DNA of 64,000 nucleotides, taken from a candidate division KSB1 bacterium. GTDB taxonomy: Bacteria; Electryoneota; RPQS01. The position numbers and the translations under genes are program-made. The number at the start of each line of letters is the position of its first letter. Within the stretch, counting starts at the first letter, position 1. Shown in pieces: positions 26,918 to 35,147 of the stretch. The notes beneath the pieces were generated by a model. That model searched no databases, had not been told where the DNA came from, and saw only the letters and a list, made by a program, of their open reading frames with translations. The stretch lies in assembly GCA_016214895.1 (NCBI GenBank), contig JACRMR010000012.1:460221-524220 (forward strand), given 5' to 3'.

Positions 26918-27378
26918 AGATTCAGTTCCATGTACAGCGCGCCGGTCACCGGGTTGAAGCGATACGGGTCGATCTCGCGAAACCCCAACGCTCGATAAAG
27001 ATTGATCGCCGCTCCCATCATCGGCAGCGTGTCGAGGCGCATGCCGGTGTAGCCGATGCTCCGGGCCTCCTCGATGAGCCCGAGTACCAACGTGCGTCCG
27101 ATGCCCTGGCCGCGAAATGCGTCGCGCACGTACAGGCGTTTCATCTCACAAATGCGGGGAGCAAACTCCCGCAAGGCAATGCAACCGGCGACCTCGTCGT
27201 CGGCCAGCGCGAGGTTCAGGCGGCCTCCCGGAGGCGAATAGTCTCCGGGTAGTGCGGCCAGCTCGGCCGCGAATTGCTGAAACTCAAGATCAATGCCGAT
27301 CCAGCGCGCGTACTCGACGAAAAGTTCGCGAACCACACCGACCCACTCGGCACGGGATCCGTCCACAACCCGGACCAT
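26914..27378 (-). CDS. GNAT-family N-acetyltransferase
   Basis: 154-residue acetyltransferase using acetyl-CoA. The pyrophosphate loop is in AFRGQGIGRTLVLGLIEEA (residues ~87-105), with preceding CEMKRLYVRD and the C-terminal YRALGFREIDPYR strand that closes the fold. The acceptor (amino acid, peptide or small amine) is not predictable from these motifs. ATG 27378 lies just after the zinc-ribbon protein stop, so the four genes 25890-28110 seem to be one transcript. Confidence 0.85.
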   Translation of the reverse strand: MVRVVDGSRAEWVGVVRELFVEYARWIGIDLEFQQFAAELAALPGDYSPPGGRLNLALADDEVAGCIALREFAPRICEMKRLYVRDAFRGQGIGRTLVLGLIEEARSIGYTGMRLDTLPMMGAAINLYRALGFREIDPYRFNPVTGALYMELNL

Positions 27379-27381
27379 CCG

Positions 27382-28110
27382 CTACGGGGCCAGGTAGCGA
27401 CCGCAAGTCTCGCACATCACTATGTCGTTCATCAACCGCACATTCTGCTGAATCTGCGGCGGTATCATCGCAAAACAGCCCCCGCACGCACCGTCCAACA
27501 ACCGCGCCACACCGCGACCGTCCTTGTTCACGCGAATCCGCTCGTAGTGCGCGTAGAGCGGACCGTGCAAGCGGGCCACCACACCGCGCCGACGCTCCAG
27601 CAAGGCGTTCTCATCGCCCGCGGTCTCCGCCAGCTTGGATTCCAGCTCAGACTTCTTGTCGCGCTCGGCCTGCCGCACACTCTCAAGCTGCGCCGAGCGC
27701 TCTTCAATTGCCCGGCCTAAATCGTTCTGACGACGGGTCTCACGATCGATCGCGTGCTCGCAGGTCGTAATCTCCTGCTTCACGAAATTCGCCTCCGCCG
27801 TGATCGCATCGTATTCTCGCGACGTCTTGACCGCGTAGAGCTGTTGTTGATACTTCGACTGCTTATCCTTTGCCTCCGCAAGCGTTTGCGTGCGGGTCGT
27901 CAACTCCGCCGCCGAAGCCGAGAGTTCCGACTGCCGCTGTGAGATGAACAGCTCCAGGCCCTCGATCTCCGCCGATAGCTTCACGACCTCTTCGGGCAAG
28001 TCGCCCCGCTCCAGCTCGATCTCCCGCAACTCGTCGTCCAGCTCTTGAAGCTCCGAGAGCAACTTCACCGCCTCGCGCGCCTTCGCTTCTACATTGGCTT
28101 GCGTCGTCAC
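27382..28110 (-). CDS. Coiled-coil protein with C-terminal C4 zinc ribbon (DUF164/CdsZ-like)
   Basis: 242 residues. Residues ~5-180 form a long antiparallel coiled coil (ELQELDDELREIELERG, KLSAEIEGLELFISQRQSEL, LEDQ-type heptads), and the C-terminus has two CxxC pairs, GACGGCFAMIPP and IVMCETCGRYLAP, typical of this family's zinc ribbon. Such proteins are cytoplasmic and have been linked with type III or flagellar systems or RNA-protein complexes, but the present role is unknown. GTG 28110 is preceded by GAGG five bases away. A terminator for the tRNA transcript lies just upstream. Confidence 0.85.
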   Translation of the reverse strand: MTTQANVEAKAREAVKLLSELQELDDELREIELERGDLPEEVVKLSAEIEGLELFISQRQSELSASAAELTTRTQTLAEAKDKQSKYQQQLYAVKTSREYDAITAEANFVKQEITTCEHAIDRETRRQNDLGRAIEERSAQLESVRQAERDKKSELESKLAETAGDENALLERRRGVVARLHGPLYAHYERIRVNKDGRGVARLLDGACGGCFAMIPPQIQQNVRLMNDIVMCETCGRYLAP

Positions 28111-28146
28111 TTTACCTCACCACGTTGGTTTGTAACCCAATTCCAC

Positions 28147-28178
28147 AAAAAAAGGTGTGAGGAAATGTCCCGCACACC
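28147..28178 (-). terminator. Rho-independent terminator downstream of tRNA
   Basis: On the minus strand GGTGTGCGGGA pairs with TTCCTCACACC, followed by seven T (28147-28153). It lies about 110 bases after the tRNA and before the zinc-ribbon gene. Confidence 0.8.
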
Positions 28179-28287
28179 TGAAACCCCACGCCCGCCTTGA
28201 TTCAGACTGGTCAGCCGCAAACTGGTTCGTCGCGTCGACAATGAACAACCGCTCCATCCGATCTTCAGATGCTACTGTGTGTTTCAG

Positions 28288-28360
28288 TGGGCCCACCAGG
28301 ATTCGAACCTGGGACCGACGGATTATGAGTCCGCTGCTCTAACCGCTGAGCTATGAGCCC
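28288..28360 (-). tRNA. tRNA with CAU anticodon, probably Ile2 (lysidine)
   Basis: 73 bases with GGGCTCA/TGGGCCC acceptor stem, D arm AGCTCAGCGGTTAGAGC, anticodon stem GCGGA/TCCGT with loop CTCATAA (anticodon CAT), and T arm CCAGGTTCGAATCCTGG. CCA is not encoded. The close match to tRNA-Ile2 forms and the GGGC...GCCC acceptor suggest the isoleucine AUA decoder modified by TilS; elongator Met is the alternative. Confidence 0.9.
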
Positions 28361-28438
28361 CGTATCTGCCCCAAGAGGCCAGGCTTAGCGGCTACGTGCT
28401 CCTATGCCCCGAATTCCGTTGTCGAAACTCATCCTTAG

Positions 28439-28466
28439 AATATACGAAACCTGAAACGAATGTCAA
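28439..28466 (-). promoter_or_regulatory. Sigma70-type promoter of the tRNA gene
   Basis: On the minus strand TTGACA (28461-28466), 16-base spacer, TATATT (28439-28444), about 70 bases before the tRNA 5' end. Both hexamers are near consensus. Confidence 0.8.
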
Positions 28467-28598
28467 GCCCCCCGCCGCCACCAAACCCCTGTAAATTCAT
28501 TAGAAACAGAATCGACTGAAGAGAGGTCATGACCAACCGTGAAAACACGCTACCCGAGGAGAGACGGCCGAATCTGTGCGGGAAGGACGCGACCACTC

Positions 28599-29618
28599 TT
28601 ATTCTACCATTCGCGCTACAATTGGATCCAAAAGCGACATCAATTCGCCAGATTCTGTGAAATTCATGACTATTTCTATCGTTTCAAGATTTAACATAGG
28701 TTTCCAATTGCTGACACGCAAACGGTCCTTCGCGGTAGTGACCACGGCCGATGCCCCGGACTGACCGGCTTCAGATTGGATTTCTGAAAGCTCCGCTGCC
28801 GAGAAAACATGGTGATCCGCGAAATACCGAACTCCCGTCACTGCCAGACCCGCTGCCGCCAACGACTCCTCGAAACGGCGGGGCCGGGCGATCCCGCAGA
28901 ACGCAAAAACCCGCGTCCCGGGGGCCTGCAAGGACTCCGGGAGATTCATAACTACTTGCGCGTTTGAAAATCGAGGGCCATACTTCGCCGCCAGCTGTTG
29001 CGCCGGGTCAACTCTGTTCCCGACCCCGATCATGATCGTCGCACGCTTCAGCGAGCTGGCGGCTTCCCGCAACGGCCCGGCCGGCAAGAGACAGCCATTC
29101 CCCAGCGGCGCCGCCCCGTCAACCATTACGATATCGAGATCGCGCGCAAGTTGCCGATACTGAAACCCGTCGTCGAGCAGCAGAATCCGGCAGCCGATGC
29201 CGTGCGCATAGCGAGCCGATGCCACCCGGTCGGCGTCAACGATCACCGCGGCCTGCGGCACGCACCGCTTGATCAAAAGCGGCTCGTCACCAACGGCGTC
29301 GTACGTGCTCGAAACCTCGACGACCATGCGACCGGTCGATCCCCGGCCATAGCCCCGCGAGAGAATTCCGATCGCGTTCACCCGGGCGAGTTCAGGCCGC
29401 ATTTCGCACAGTAATTTCGCCAGCGCAATCACGCAGGGTGTCTTCCCCGTGCCGCCGACGCTGAGGTTGCCCACGGAAATCACCGGCACCGGGACCGCCC
29501 GTTGTCGCGCCGCCCGCCAGCGCCCGTGCAGCCCGGCAGCCACGCCGTACCCGAGCGAAATCGGCACCGTCAGGCACGACGGCGCCAGCGCACGATCCGG
29601 CGGAAAGTCGCCGCTCAG
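28599..29618 (-). CDS. lpxK: Tetraacyldisaccharide 4'-kinase, probable CTG start
   Basis: Lipid A biosynthesis kinase. About 339 residues. Motifs: ISVGNLSVGGTGKTP (Walker A, residues ~48-62), GILSRGYGRG, VGDEPLLIKR, ILLLDDGFQYRQLARDLDIVM and LPAGPLREAASSL. The frame has no ATG, GTG or TTG close to the conserved start except a distant TTG; CTG 29618 overlaps the barrel-protein stop (CTGA) and has AAGG seven bases upstream, matching two other CTGA junctions in the window. It establishes that the organism makes LPS. The next downstream feature is the tRNA. Confidence 0.9.
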   Translation of the reverse strand: MSGDFPPDRALAPSCLTVPISLGYGVAAGLHGRWRAARQRAVPVPVISVGNLSVGGTGKTPCVIALAKLLCEMRPELARVNAIGILSRGYGRGSTGRMVVEVSSTYDAVGDEPLLIKRCVPQAAVIVDADRVASARYAHGIGCRILLLDDGFQYRQLARDLDIVMVDGAAPLGNGCLLPAGPLREAASSLKRATIMIGVGNRVDPAQQLAAKYGPRFSNAQVVMNLPESLQAPGTRVFAFCGIARPRRFEESLAAAGLAVTGVRYFADHHVFSAAELSEIQSEAGQSGASAVVTTAKDRLRVSNWKPMLNLETIEIVMNFTESGELMSLLDPIVARMVE

Positions 29619-30319
29619 AAATCGACCTTCAGAAACAGCGTCGGATGCGTGTACCAAGTCCGGTTCGAATACCCGTTGTCGGTCGTATATGCACCGGCGA
29701 AATTCCGCGAAATCTCGAGTTCGCTGCCCAGCGCCCAGTGTCCCCGGTGATATTGCAGCTGCGGCTCCGCCTGCACGGAAGTCGGCTCGTCATTCGTCTC
29801 ATTCGAGTTCCAATCCACGTAGCCCAGCAACTCCAGGCGCGTGCGCGGAATCGGACTGAACCACACAGCGGTCAACTGCCAACCAGGATCCGCGGCGAAC
29901 TCCTGCCGCCACAGGGCTTGCAGCTCGAAAACCGCCGGACCCCATTTCAGCTCTGACAGCGACGCGCCGCCTAACCATGTCCGCGGAATTTGCTTGATCT
30001 GTGTTCCGTCTGCAGCAAAACCGTCGCCGGCTAACGTACCGTCATTGAATTGCAGCGATGCGCTCAGCACTCCGAACGACCGCCGTAGCATGGCGTGGCT
30101 CCGCGATATCTCAAAATAGCTGCTCTGCTCGCCCGCGGGGCCAAAGTCGCTATCCGTGAAGAAAAACGTCGTTCCGTAACGGTCCAGCTCGAAAATCTCC
30201 ACCGTCGAGGTATAGACCTCACGGTGAATATCGCGATGAAGCTGAAGGTTCACAAACAGGTTCTTGTCTTGTGCGAACAGCACGCACGGCAGGCACACCG
30301 CCAGTAGAATTCTTAGCAT
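29615..30319 (-). CDS. DUF5020-like outer-membrane beta-barrel protein
   Basis: 234 residues with signal peptide RILLAVCLPCVLFAQ. The mature part alternates hydrophobic and polar residues typical of a barrel, and has the DUF5020 landmarks NLQLHRDIHREVYTSTVEIFE, DRYGTTFFFTDSDFG and SSYFEISRSH. It ends in a terminal Phe (LFLKVDF) expected for barrel insertion. Tsx-like nucleoside channels are related. ATG 30319 is used because the signal peptide begins there; longer frames have no export signal. LpxK follows with overlap, so the gene is an envelope-associated pair. Confidence 0.75.
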   Translation of the reverse strand: MLRILLAVCLPCVLFAQDKNLFVNLQLHRDIHREVYTSTVEIFELDRYGTTFFFTDSDFGPAGEQSSYFEISRSHAMLRRSFGVLSASLQFNDGTLAGDGFAADGTQIKQIPRTWLGGASLSELKWGPAVFELQALWRQEFAADPGWQLTAVWFSPIPRTRLELLGYVDWNSNETNDEPTSVQAEPQLQYHRGHWALGSELEISRNFAGAYTTDNGYSNRTWYTHPTLFLKVDF

Positions 30320-30404
30320 GTTTCCGGTTTTGTTGAAGATTGCCCGAGGTTTTCCGGTACTCGGGCGATGCAGGCGGCGACGACCGCCAATTCCATTGTC
30401 CGCC

Positions 30405-30433
30405 AAGATAGTGCATCCGTCTTGAAAAGTCAA
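30405..30433 (-). promoter_or_regulatory. Sigma70-type promoter of the barrel/lpxK operon
   Basis: TTGACT (30428-30433), 17-base spacer, TATCTT (30405-30410) on the minus strand, about 85 bases before the ATG at 30319. It faces away from the plus-strand promoter at 30442. Confidence 0.75.
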
Positions 30434-30441
30434 GCTATTGC

Positions 30442-30470
30442 TTGATTTTCTCCGCCGGATACTGTAGATT
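30442..30470 (+). promoter_or_regulatory. Sigma70-type promoter of the HAD gene
   Basis: TTGATT (30442-30447), 17-base spacer, TAGATT (30465-30470), 40 bases before GTG 30510. Confidence 0.7.
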
Positions 30471-30509
30471 ACGGTGAGACCGTGGCTGCCATGAATTTAG
30501 TCTATCCGC

Positions 30510-31202
30510 GTGAAACTACTCATTTTCGATATTGACGGTACGCTGACGCACCTGGACGGCGCGACCCGGCGCGCTTTCGACGCGGCCTTCCGCGCGGCGT
30601 TCGGAACTCCCGCTCAGATCAGCGACATCCCCATGCACGGCCGGACCGATCCGATGATCTTCCGCGACTGCTTCGCCGCCAGCGGCCTCGGCGAGACTTG
30701 GAACGTCGCTTATCAGGAGTTCCGACCCCACTACTTACGAGAACTTCCGGCTTGCATCGCCGCCAGCGAGCGCAAACGGCTGCTCCCGGGGGTCCCGGAG
30801 TTGCTGTCTGCGCTCGCCGCGTCGAGCGATCAGCCCGCGCTCGCGCTCGGTACGGGCAATATGGAGGACGGTGCGCGGTTGAAGATCGGGCATTTCGATT
30901 TGAATCGCTACTTCCCCGTCGGCGGATTTGGTGACCGGCACGAAGTCCGCACAGAGATCATGCGCGATGCCGTCGCCAACTCCTGCGTCCACTATGCCCG
31001 CAACTTTGACCTCAACAACACCTGGGTCATCGGCGACACCATCTACGACATCGAGGGCGGGAGAGCCATCGGAGCGCGAACGCTCGGCGTCGCCACCGGC
31101 GGTGCGTTCTCCGCGGATCAACTTCGCGCCGCGGAAGGCGATGTCGTGATCGACGATCTAAGCGACACCCGCGCCGTGCTCGACATCTTCGGGATCGATT
31201 AA
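30510..31202 (+). CDS. HAD-superfamily phosphatase
   Basis: 230-residue HAD hydrolase of phosphoglycolate phosphatase-like type. Motif I is LIFDIDGTLTH (nucleophile Asp7), the Ser/Thr motif II is in ALALGTGNMED, the Lys in LKIGHFDLNRYFP and the acidic motif IV in WVIGDTIYDIEGGRAIGARTLGV. A cap domain between residues ~16 and 90 suggests a small-molecule substrate, which cannot be named. GTG 30510 gives the motif I right at the N-terminus. It starts the plus-strand block and is followed by three repeat copies. Confidence 0.85.
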   Translation: MKLLIFDIDGTLTHLDGATRRAFDAAFRAAFGTPAQISDIPMHGRTDPMIFRDCFAASGLGETWNVAYQEFRPHYLRELPACIAASERKRLLPGVPELLSALAASSDQPALALGTGNMEDGARLKIGHFDLNRYFPVGGFGDRHEVRTEIMRDAVANSCVHYARNFDLNNTWVIGDTIYDIEGGRAIGARTLGVATGGAFSADQLRAAEGDVVIDDLSDTRAVLDIFGID

Positions 31203-31223
31203 GAACTGCGGAAAAAATACAGT

Positions 31224-31248
31224 CGCCGAGCAGGCACTGTGTCCCGCG
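31224..31248. repeat. Truncated copy of the dispersed palindrome
   Basis: Has CGCCGAGCAGGCACTGTGTCCCGCG; the 3' flank is missing and the stem carries mismatches. Confidence 0.7.
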
Positions 31249-31253
31249 TTATT

Positions 31254-31285
31254 CGCCGAGCGGGGTGCCCTCACCCCGCCGGAAC
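31254..31285. repeat. GCGGGGTG-type copy of the dispersed palindrome
   Basis: CGCCGA, stem GCGGGGTG/CACCCCGC with loop CCCT, then CGGAA. Same flanks as the rnpB copies but with a stem changed on both arms. Confidence 0.85.
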
Positions 31286-31340
31286 GCCAAAAGCATCTCC
31301 GGGCGCACTCGCGTGCGGGCGTGCTGCTCAAACTACAATC

Positions 31341-31371
31341 CGCCGAGCGGGGTGCCCTCACCCCGCCGGAA
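31341..31371. repeat. Second GCGGGGTG-type copy of the dispersed palindrome
   Basis: CGCCGA, stem GCGGGGTG/CACCCCGC, loop CCCT, CGGAA; identical stem to the copy at 31254. Confidence 0.85.
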
Positions 31372-31570
31372 GCAGCGCAATTCGCGCCCGACTCTTTTTC
31401 AAATTTGTAAGTTCCTTCCCAGATACCGGGCGCCCGGGGACGGGTGCCGCGGCGAAATCATCCGGGCCACAAGCCCGTGCGACTCTACGGCCTTCCGTCC
31501 AATCGGATCGTCTTCACACACTCCACTTATCAGCACGCACTTCCGTTCGCGACTGACCGTCTATGGACTG

Positions 31571-32452
31571 ATGGCCACGCACGTCTTCATTGCCTCCGGC
31601 GGCTTCATCATGACCAAGCTTGCCCTGAGCGAGTTCACGCCGATGGCGCTCGGCTTCTGGCGGCTGCTGTTCGGTCTGATCGCCCTCGTTGCTTTCATGT
31701 TGACGTTCAAGTCCTGGCAGCCGGTGGATCGCGGGGATTGGTGGAAAATCGGCGGATTAGCCTTGCTGGCCGTCCCGATCAATCAAGTCGGCTATATCTA
31801 TGGCATGCAGTTCACGGTACCGTCGCATGCCGCCCTGCTCTACGGCTGCACCGTGGTCTTCACTGTGTTGCTCTCAGTAATGTTGGGCCGGGAACACCTG
31901 CGCAAGTCGCGCATCGCGGCCATCATCATGGCCGTCTCCGGAGTCACCATTGTGATCTCCGGCCAGCATACGCAGATTCTCGGCACCGAGAATTTCGCCG
32001 GTGATCTGATCGTCCTTGCGGCGGTCATGGGCTGGGCCAGCTACACGGTGCTGGCGAAACCGCTGGTCCATAGATACGGCGCCACGCAGGCCACCACGAT
32101 GTGTCTGATTCTCGGCAGCCTGATGGGTCTGCCCTTTCTCGGAGTTCCGGCCGCCATGCAGGACTACTCGCGGCTGACCTGGATCGGCTGGTCCGGCGCG
32201 CTCTATGCCGGGATCCTGTTGACCGGCGTCGCCTACGCCGTCTGGTTCACCCTGCTGAAACGCATCGACCCCTCACAGGTTGCCATCGCCACGTCGCCGC
32301 AACCCGTGGTGACGACTGCGCTCTCCACGGTTATTCTGGGCGAAGTCATTCGCGGCTCGCTCATCATCGGCGGTATCTTGGTCATTGGCGGCGTGTTCGT
32401 CATGAATGCGCCGGAACTATTTCGCAGGATCATCGCGAGGGAGGCAAAGTGA
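31571..32452 (+). CDS. EamA/DMT-family transporter
   Basis: 293-residue inner-membrane protein with about ten membrane segments in two EamA repeats, e.g. ALGFWRLLFGLIALVAFML and GSLIIGGILVIGGVFVMNA. The family exports metabolites such as amino acids; substrate unknown. ATG 31571 is used, giving MATHVFIASGGFIMTKLAL, though the hydrophobic stretch begins slightly earlier and the 5' end might extend to a CTG at 31553. No good ribosome binding site is visible. It overlaps the PfpI-family gene by GTGA. Confidence 0.8.
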   Translation: MATHVFIASGGFIMTKLALSEFTPMALGFWRLLFGLIALVAFMLTFKSWQPVDRGDWWKIGGLALLAVPINQVGYIYGMQFTVPSHAALLYGCTVVFTVLLSVMLGREHLRKSRIAAIIMAVSGVTIVISGQHTQILGTENFAGDLIVLAAVMGWASYTVLAKPLVHRYGATQATTMCLILGSLMGLPFLGVPAAMQDYSRLTWIGWSGALYAGILLTGVAYAVWFTLLKRIDPSQVAIATSPQPVVTTALSTVILGEVIRGSLIIGGILVIGGVFVMNAPELFRRIIAREAK

Positions 32453-32967
32453 AACTGCAAGGCAAGACGATCGGCGTGCTCATCGAGCAGGATTACCAGG
32501 ACCTCGAAGTCTGGTACCCGTACTACCGTCTGCGCGAAGACGGCGCGCGCGTCATGCTGATCGGAACGGGTACCCAAACCGAGTACAAAGGGAAGTACGG
32601 CTATCCGGCCAAGGCGGAAGCGCACATCGAACAACTCGACACCCGCGAACTCGACGGCCTCGTCATTCCCGGCGGCTGGGCGCCCGACAAATTGCGCATG
32701 TCAGCATCCGTGCTGCAGCTCGTGCGGCACCTGAACGAGCTGCGCAAGCCGATCGCCTGTATCTGCCACGGCGGTTGGGTCTTGTGCTCCGCCGGCATTC
32801 TGCGCGGTCGCAGAGTCACGAGCTACGCCGCTATCAAAGACGACATGCTCAACGCCGGCGCGACCTGGGTGGACGAAGAGGTCGTCGTTGACGAGAATCT
32901 GGTCACGGCACGCAAACCCGACGACCTCCCGGCGCTGATGCGCGATTTCATCTGGTTGTTCAAGTAA
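32449..32967 (+). CDS. DJ-1/PfpI-family protein (deglycase-like)
   Basis: 172-residue cytoplasmic protein. The nucleophile Cys106 and its His107 are in ACICHGGWVL, and a catalytic-type Glu is near residue 13 (LIEQDYQDLE). GLVIPGGWAPDKLR is the family PGG motif. Members act on glycated proteins or nucleotides, or as weak peptidases; no stronger statement is warranted. GTG 32449 overlaps the transporter stop (GTGA) and is preceded by GAGGGAGG. Followed by polX three bases later, so probably co-transcribed. Confidence 0.88.
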   Translation: MKLQGKTIGVLIEQDYQDLEVWYPYYRLREDGARVMLIGTGTQTEYKGKYGYPAKAEAHIEQLDTRELDGLVIPGGWAPDKLRMSASVLQLVRHLNELRKPIACICHGGWVLCSAGILRGRRVTSYAAIKDDMLNAGATWVDEEVVVDENLVTARKPDDLPALMRDFIWLFK

Positions 32968-32970
32968 GTC

Positions 32971-34701
32971 ATGACCCGACAGGACGCCGCGGCCCGCCTC
33001 GAGCGATATGCGCTCTGTCTCGACTTGCTCGACGAAGATCCGTTTCGCGCGCGAGCCTTCGTCAACGCGGCGCGTAGCCTCGAAGCACAGACCGAATCGC
33101 TTGACGAGCTGAGCTCGAGCGGTAGGCTGGAAACGGTCAAAGGCGTCGGTAAGGCGGTCGCAGCCGCCATCCGCGAACTGCAGGAGTCCGGGACCTTCGG
33201 CGATCTCGCCCGAGCGGAGCAGCGAGTTCCCTCCGGTGTCTTTGACCTCTTGCGCGTGGATGGCCTCGGTCCGAAGAAAGCCCGCGCGCTCTGGAAAGAC
33301 GCGAACATCGTTGATCTGGGTGCCCTCGAACGCGCGATCCACGAGGGCCGGTTGCAGAGACTGGCGGGCTTCGGCGCGAAGACCGCCGACAAGTATCTGC
33401 AGAGCGTCGCCTTTCTGCGCTCCGCCGCCGGAAGGCACTTGCGCCATCACGCACTGAACCTCGCCGAACAACTGCGATCCGCGATCGTCGCCATCCCGGA
33501 AGTTCGAGACGTCATCTTCGGCGGCAGTCTCGCGCGCGGCATGGAGACCATCGGCGATCTCGATACCATTGTTGTCGCCGCGAGCGCCGAACTTGCCACT
33601 GTGCGGAATTCGCTGCGCTCGCTGGATTCGGTCAACTGGAGTTCGACCGACAATGAACTGTGGCAAGGCGTCGGTCCGCAGGGCTTCGAAATCGAGTTGT
33701 CCGTCATCCCGCCGGAGCAAATCGCCGCGCGGACGCTGCTCTGCACCGGCTCAAAGCCGCACTACCGCGCGCTCAGAGAACTCGCGCAGCGACGTGGTTT
33801 CAAGCTCGAGGCCGACCGGCTCACCCGAGCCGACGGCGCTCCTGTGCACGTTGAAACTGACGCGGACATCTATCTGGCATTAGGACTCGAACCGGTCCCC
33901 GCCGCGCTCCGCGAAGACGAAGGCACGCTGGTTTCCCGCGGCTCGTTCAGCTTCCCGCAACCTGTCCAGCTCGCCGACTTTCGCGGCATTCTGCACTGCC
34001 ACTCGACTTACTCGGACGGTCACCACACGCTGCGCGAGCTCGCCGAAGCCATGAGCGCCGGAGGCTATTCATTTCTCGGCATCGCCGATCATTCGAAAGC
34101 CGCGGCTTATGCCAACGGCCTCGCACCGGATCGCGTGCGAGCTCAGTGGCGCGAGATCGACAACCTGAATCGCGAGTTCGCTCCGTTTCGCATCCTCAAG
34201 GGCACCGAGTGCGACATCCTCGCCGACGGGAGGCTCGACTTCGATGACGAATTGCTCGCCGGGTTCGATTTCGTCGTCGCGTCCATTCACTCCGGTTTCA
34301 ACATGACGGAAGATGACGCGACCACGCGTCTCTGCCGCGCGCTGGAGAATCCGCACGTGGACGTGCTCGGTCATCCCACGGGCCGGCTGCTGCTCGAACG
34401 CCCCGGATACCCGGTTGATCCCCCACGGCTCATCGAGCACGCCGCGCGATACGGCAAGGCAATCGAGCTGAATGCTAACCCCTATCGACTCGATCTCGAT
34501 TGGCGCTGGATTGCCGCCGCGACCGCCGCCGGTGTACCCCTGCCCATCAATCCCGATGCGCATCGCATCGAGGGGCTATTGGATATTCGCTACGGCGTGG
34601 ACGTCGCCGCCAAAGGTCCGCTCACCGCGCGCGATTGCCCCTCCACTTGGCCGGCCGAACAGTTTCTGGAATGGTGTGAATCACACGAGAACCCACGATG
34701 A
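32971..34701 (+). CDS. polX: DNA polymerase/3'-5' exonuclease PolX
   Basis: 576 residues. The N-terminal HhH part contains VKGVGKAVAAAIREL and VDGLGPKKARALW; the polymerase core has GGSLARGMETIGDLDTIV with two Asp (196, 198). The third acidic residue, normally Asp in a VDLRVV-type strand, is Glu242 in FEIELSVIPPEQ. The PHP domain (residues ~340-576) has HCHSTYSDGHH, GIADHSKAA, SIHSGFN, GHPTGR and NPDAH, i.e. a full set of metal ligands. It acts in base-excision or break repair. Overlaps the next gene by ATGA. Confidence 0.92.
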   Translation: MTRQDAAARLERYALCLDLLDEDPFRARAFVNAARSLEAQTESLDELSSSGRLETVKGVGKAVAAAIRELQESGTFGDLARAEQRVPSGVFDLLRVDGLGPKKARALWKDANIVDLGALERAIHEGRLQRLAGFGAKTADKYLQSVAFLRSAAGRHLRHHALNLAEQLRSAIVAIPEVRDVIFGGSLARGMETIGDLDTIVVAASAELATVRNSLRSLDSVNWSSTDNELWQGVGPQGFEIELSVIPPEQIAARTLLCTGSKPHYRALRELAQRRGFKLEADRLTRADGAPVHVETDADIYLALGLEPVPAALREDEGTLVSRGSFSFPQPVQLADFRGILHCHSTYSDGHHTLRELAEAMSAGGYSFLGIADHSKAAAYANGLAPDRVRAQWREIDNLNREFAPFRILKGTECDILADGRLDFDDELLAGFDFVVASIHSGFNMTEDDATTRLCRALENPHVDVLGHPTGRLLLERPGYPVDPPRLIEHAARYGKAIELNANPYRLDLDWRWIAAATAAGVPLPINPDAHRIEGLLDIRYGVDVAAKGPLTARDCPSTWPAEQFLEWCESHENPR

Positions 34702-35147
34702 TAACTCTAACTGAATTCCTCGAGGGCGTCGAGGGCGACGATTTCCGCGAAGAGTGCCAGAGCATCTGCGCCTGTCTGCGCGAGATCGACTCGCGCTACG
34801 ATTGGGTCGGCATCTACTGGCTGAAAGGCGACAAACTCGTGCTCGGTCCCTGGTCCGGGCGGGACGCCACCGAACATACCACGATTCCCGTCGGCGAAGG
34901 CGTCTGCGGCGCCGCGGTCCGCGAAAACAAGACCATCATCGTCGATGACGTGCAGACGGACCCGCGTTACCTCGCTTGTTTCACCGAGACGCGCTCCGAA
35001 ATCGTCACGCCGATTCGCGCCAAGGGCAAGCTCATCGGCGAGATCGACATCGATGGCCGGGAAGTCGGCGCGTACGCCGACGACGACCGCAAGTTCCTCG
35101 AAGCGCTCGCCGATCATATCGGAACGAATTGGCCGGGGAAATGGTGA
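34698..35147 (+). CDS. GAF-domain protein, free-Met-sulfoxide-reductase-like
   Basis: 149 residues in a single GAF domain: WVGIYWLKGDKLVLGPWSG, IPVGEGVCGAAVRENKTIIVDDV, and SEIVTPIRAKGKLIGEIDIDG match free methionine-(R)-sulfoxide reductases (fRMsr). Of the three Cys used by that enzyme, two are kept (GVCG and YLACF) while the one near the first loop is absent (GRDATEH). So it may have reduced or changed activity or bind a ligand only. ATG start overlaps the polX stop; the phosphohexomutase gene follows with a seven-base overlap. Confidence 0.75.
   Translation: MITLTEFLEGVEGDDFREECQSICACLREIDSRYDWVGIYWLKGDKLVLGPWSGRDATEHTTIPVGEGVCGAAVRENKTIIVDDVQTDPRYLACFTETRSEIVTPIRAKGKLIGEIDIDGREVGAYADDDRKFLEALADHIGTNWPGKW

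Larger units (their letters stand above)
31203..31570. other. Intergenic stretch holding three copies of the dispersed palindrome
   Basis: No gene is seen here. The three repeat copies at 31224, 31254 and 31341 take up a quarter of it. The remainder, up to the EamA start, is GC-rich and without a recognised promoter; a stretch GATACCGGGCGCCCGGGG near 31420 is a short palindrome. Confidence 0.6.

Noticed and set aside
28288..28360. Elongator tRNA-Met reading of the CAU tRNA
   Set aside because: Kept as an alternative only; acceptor and arm sequence are closer to Ile2 forms, but TilS identity cannot be verified here.
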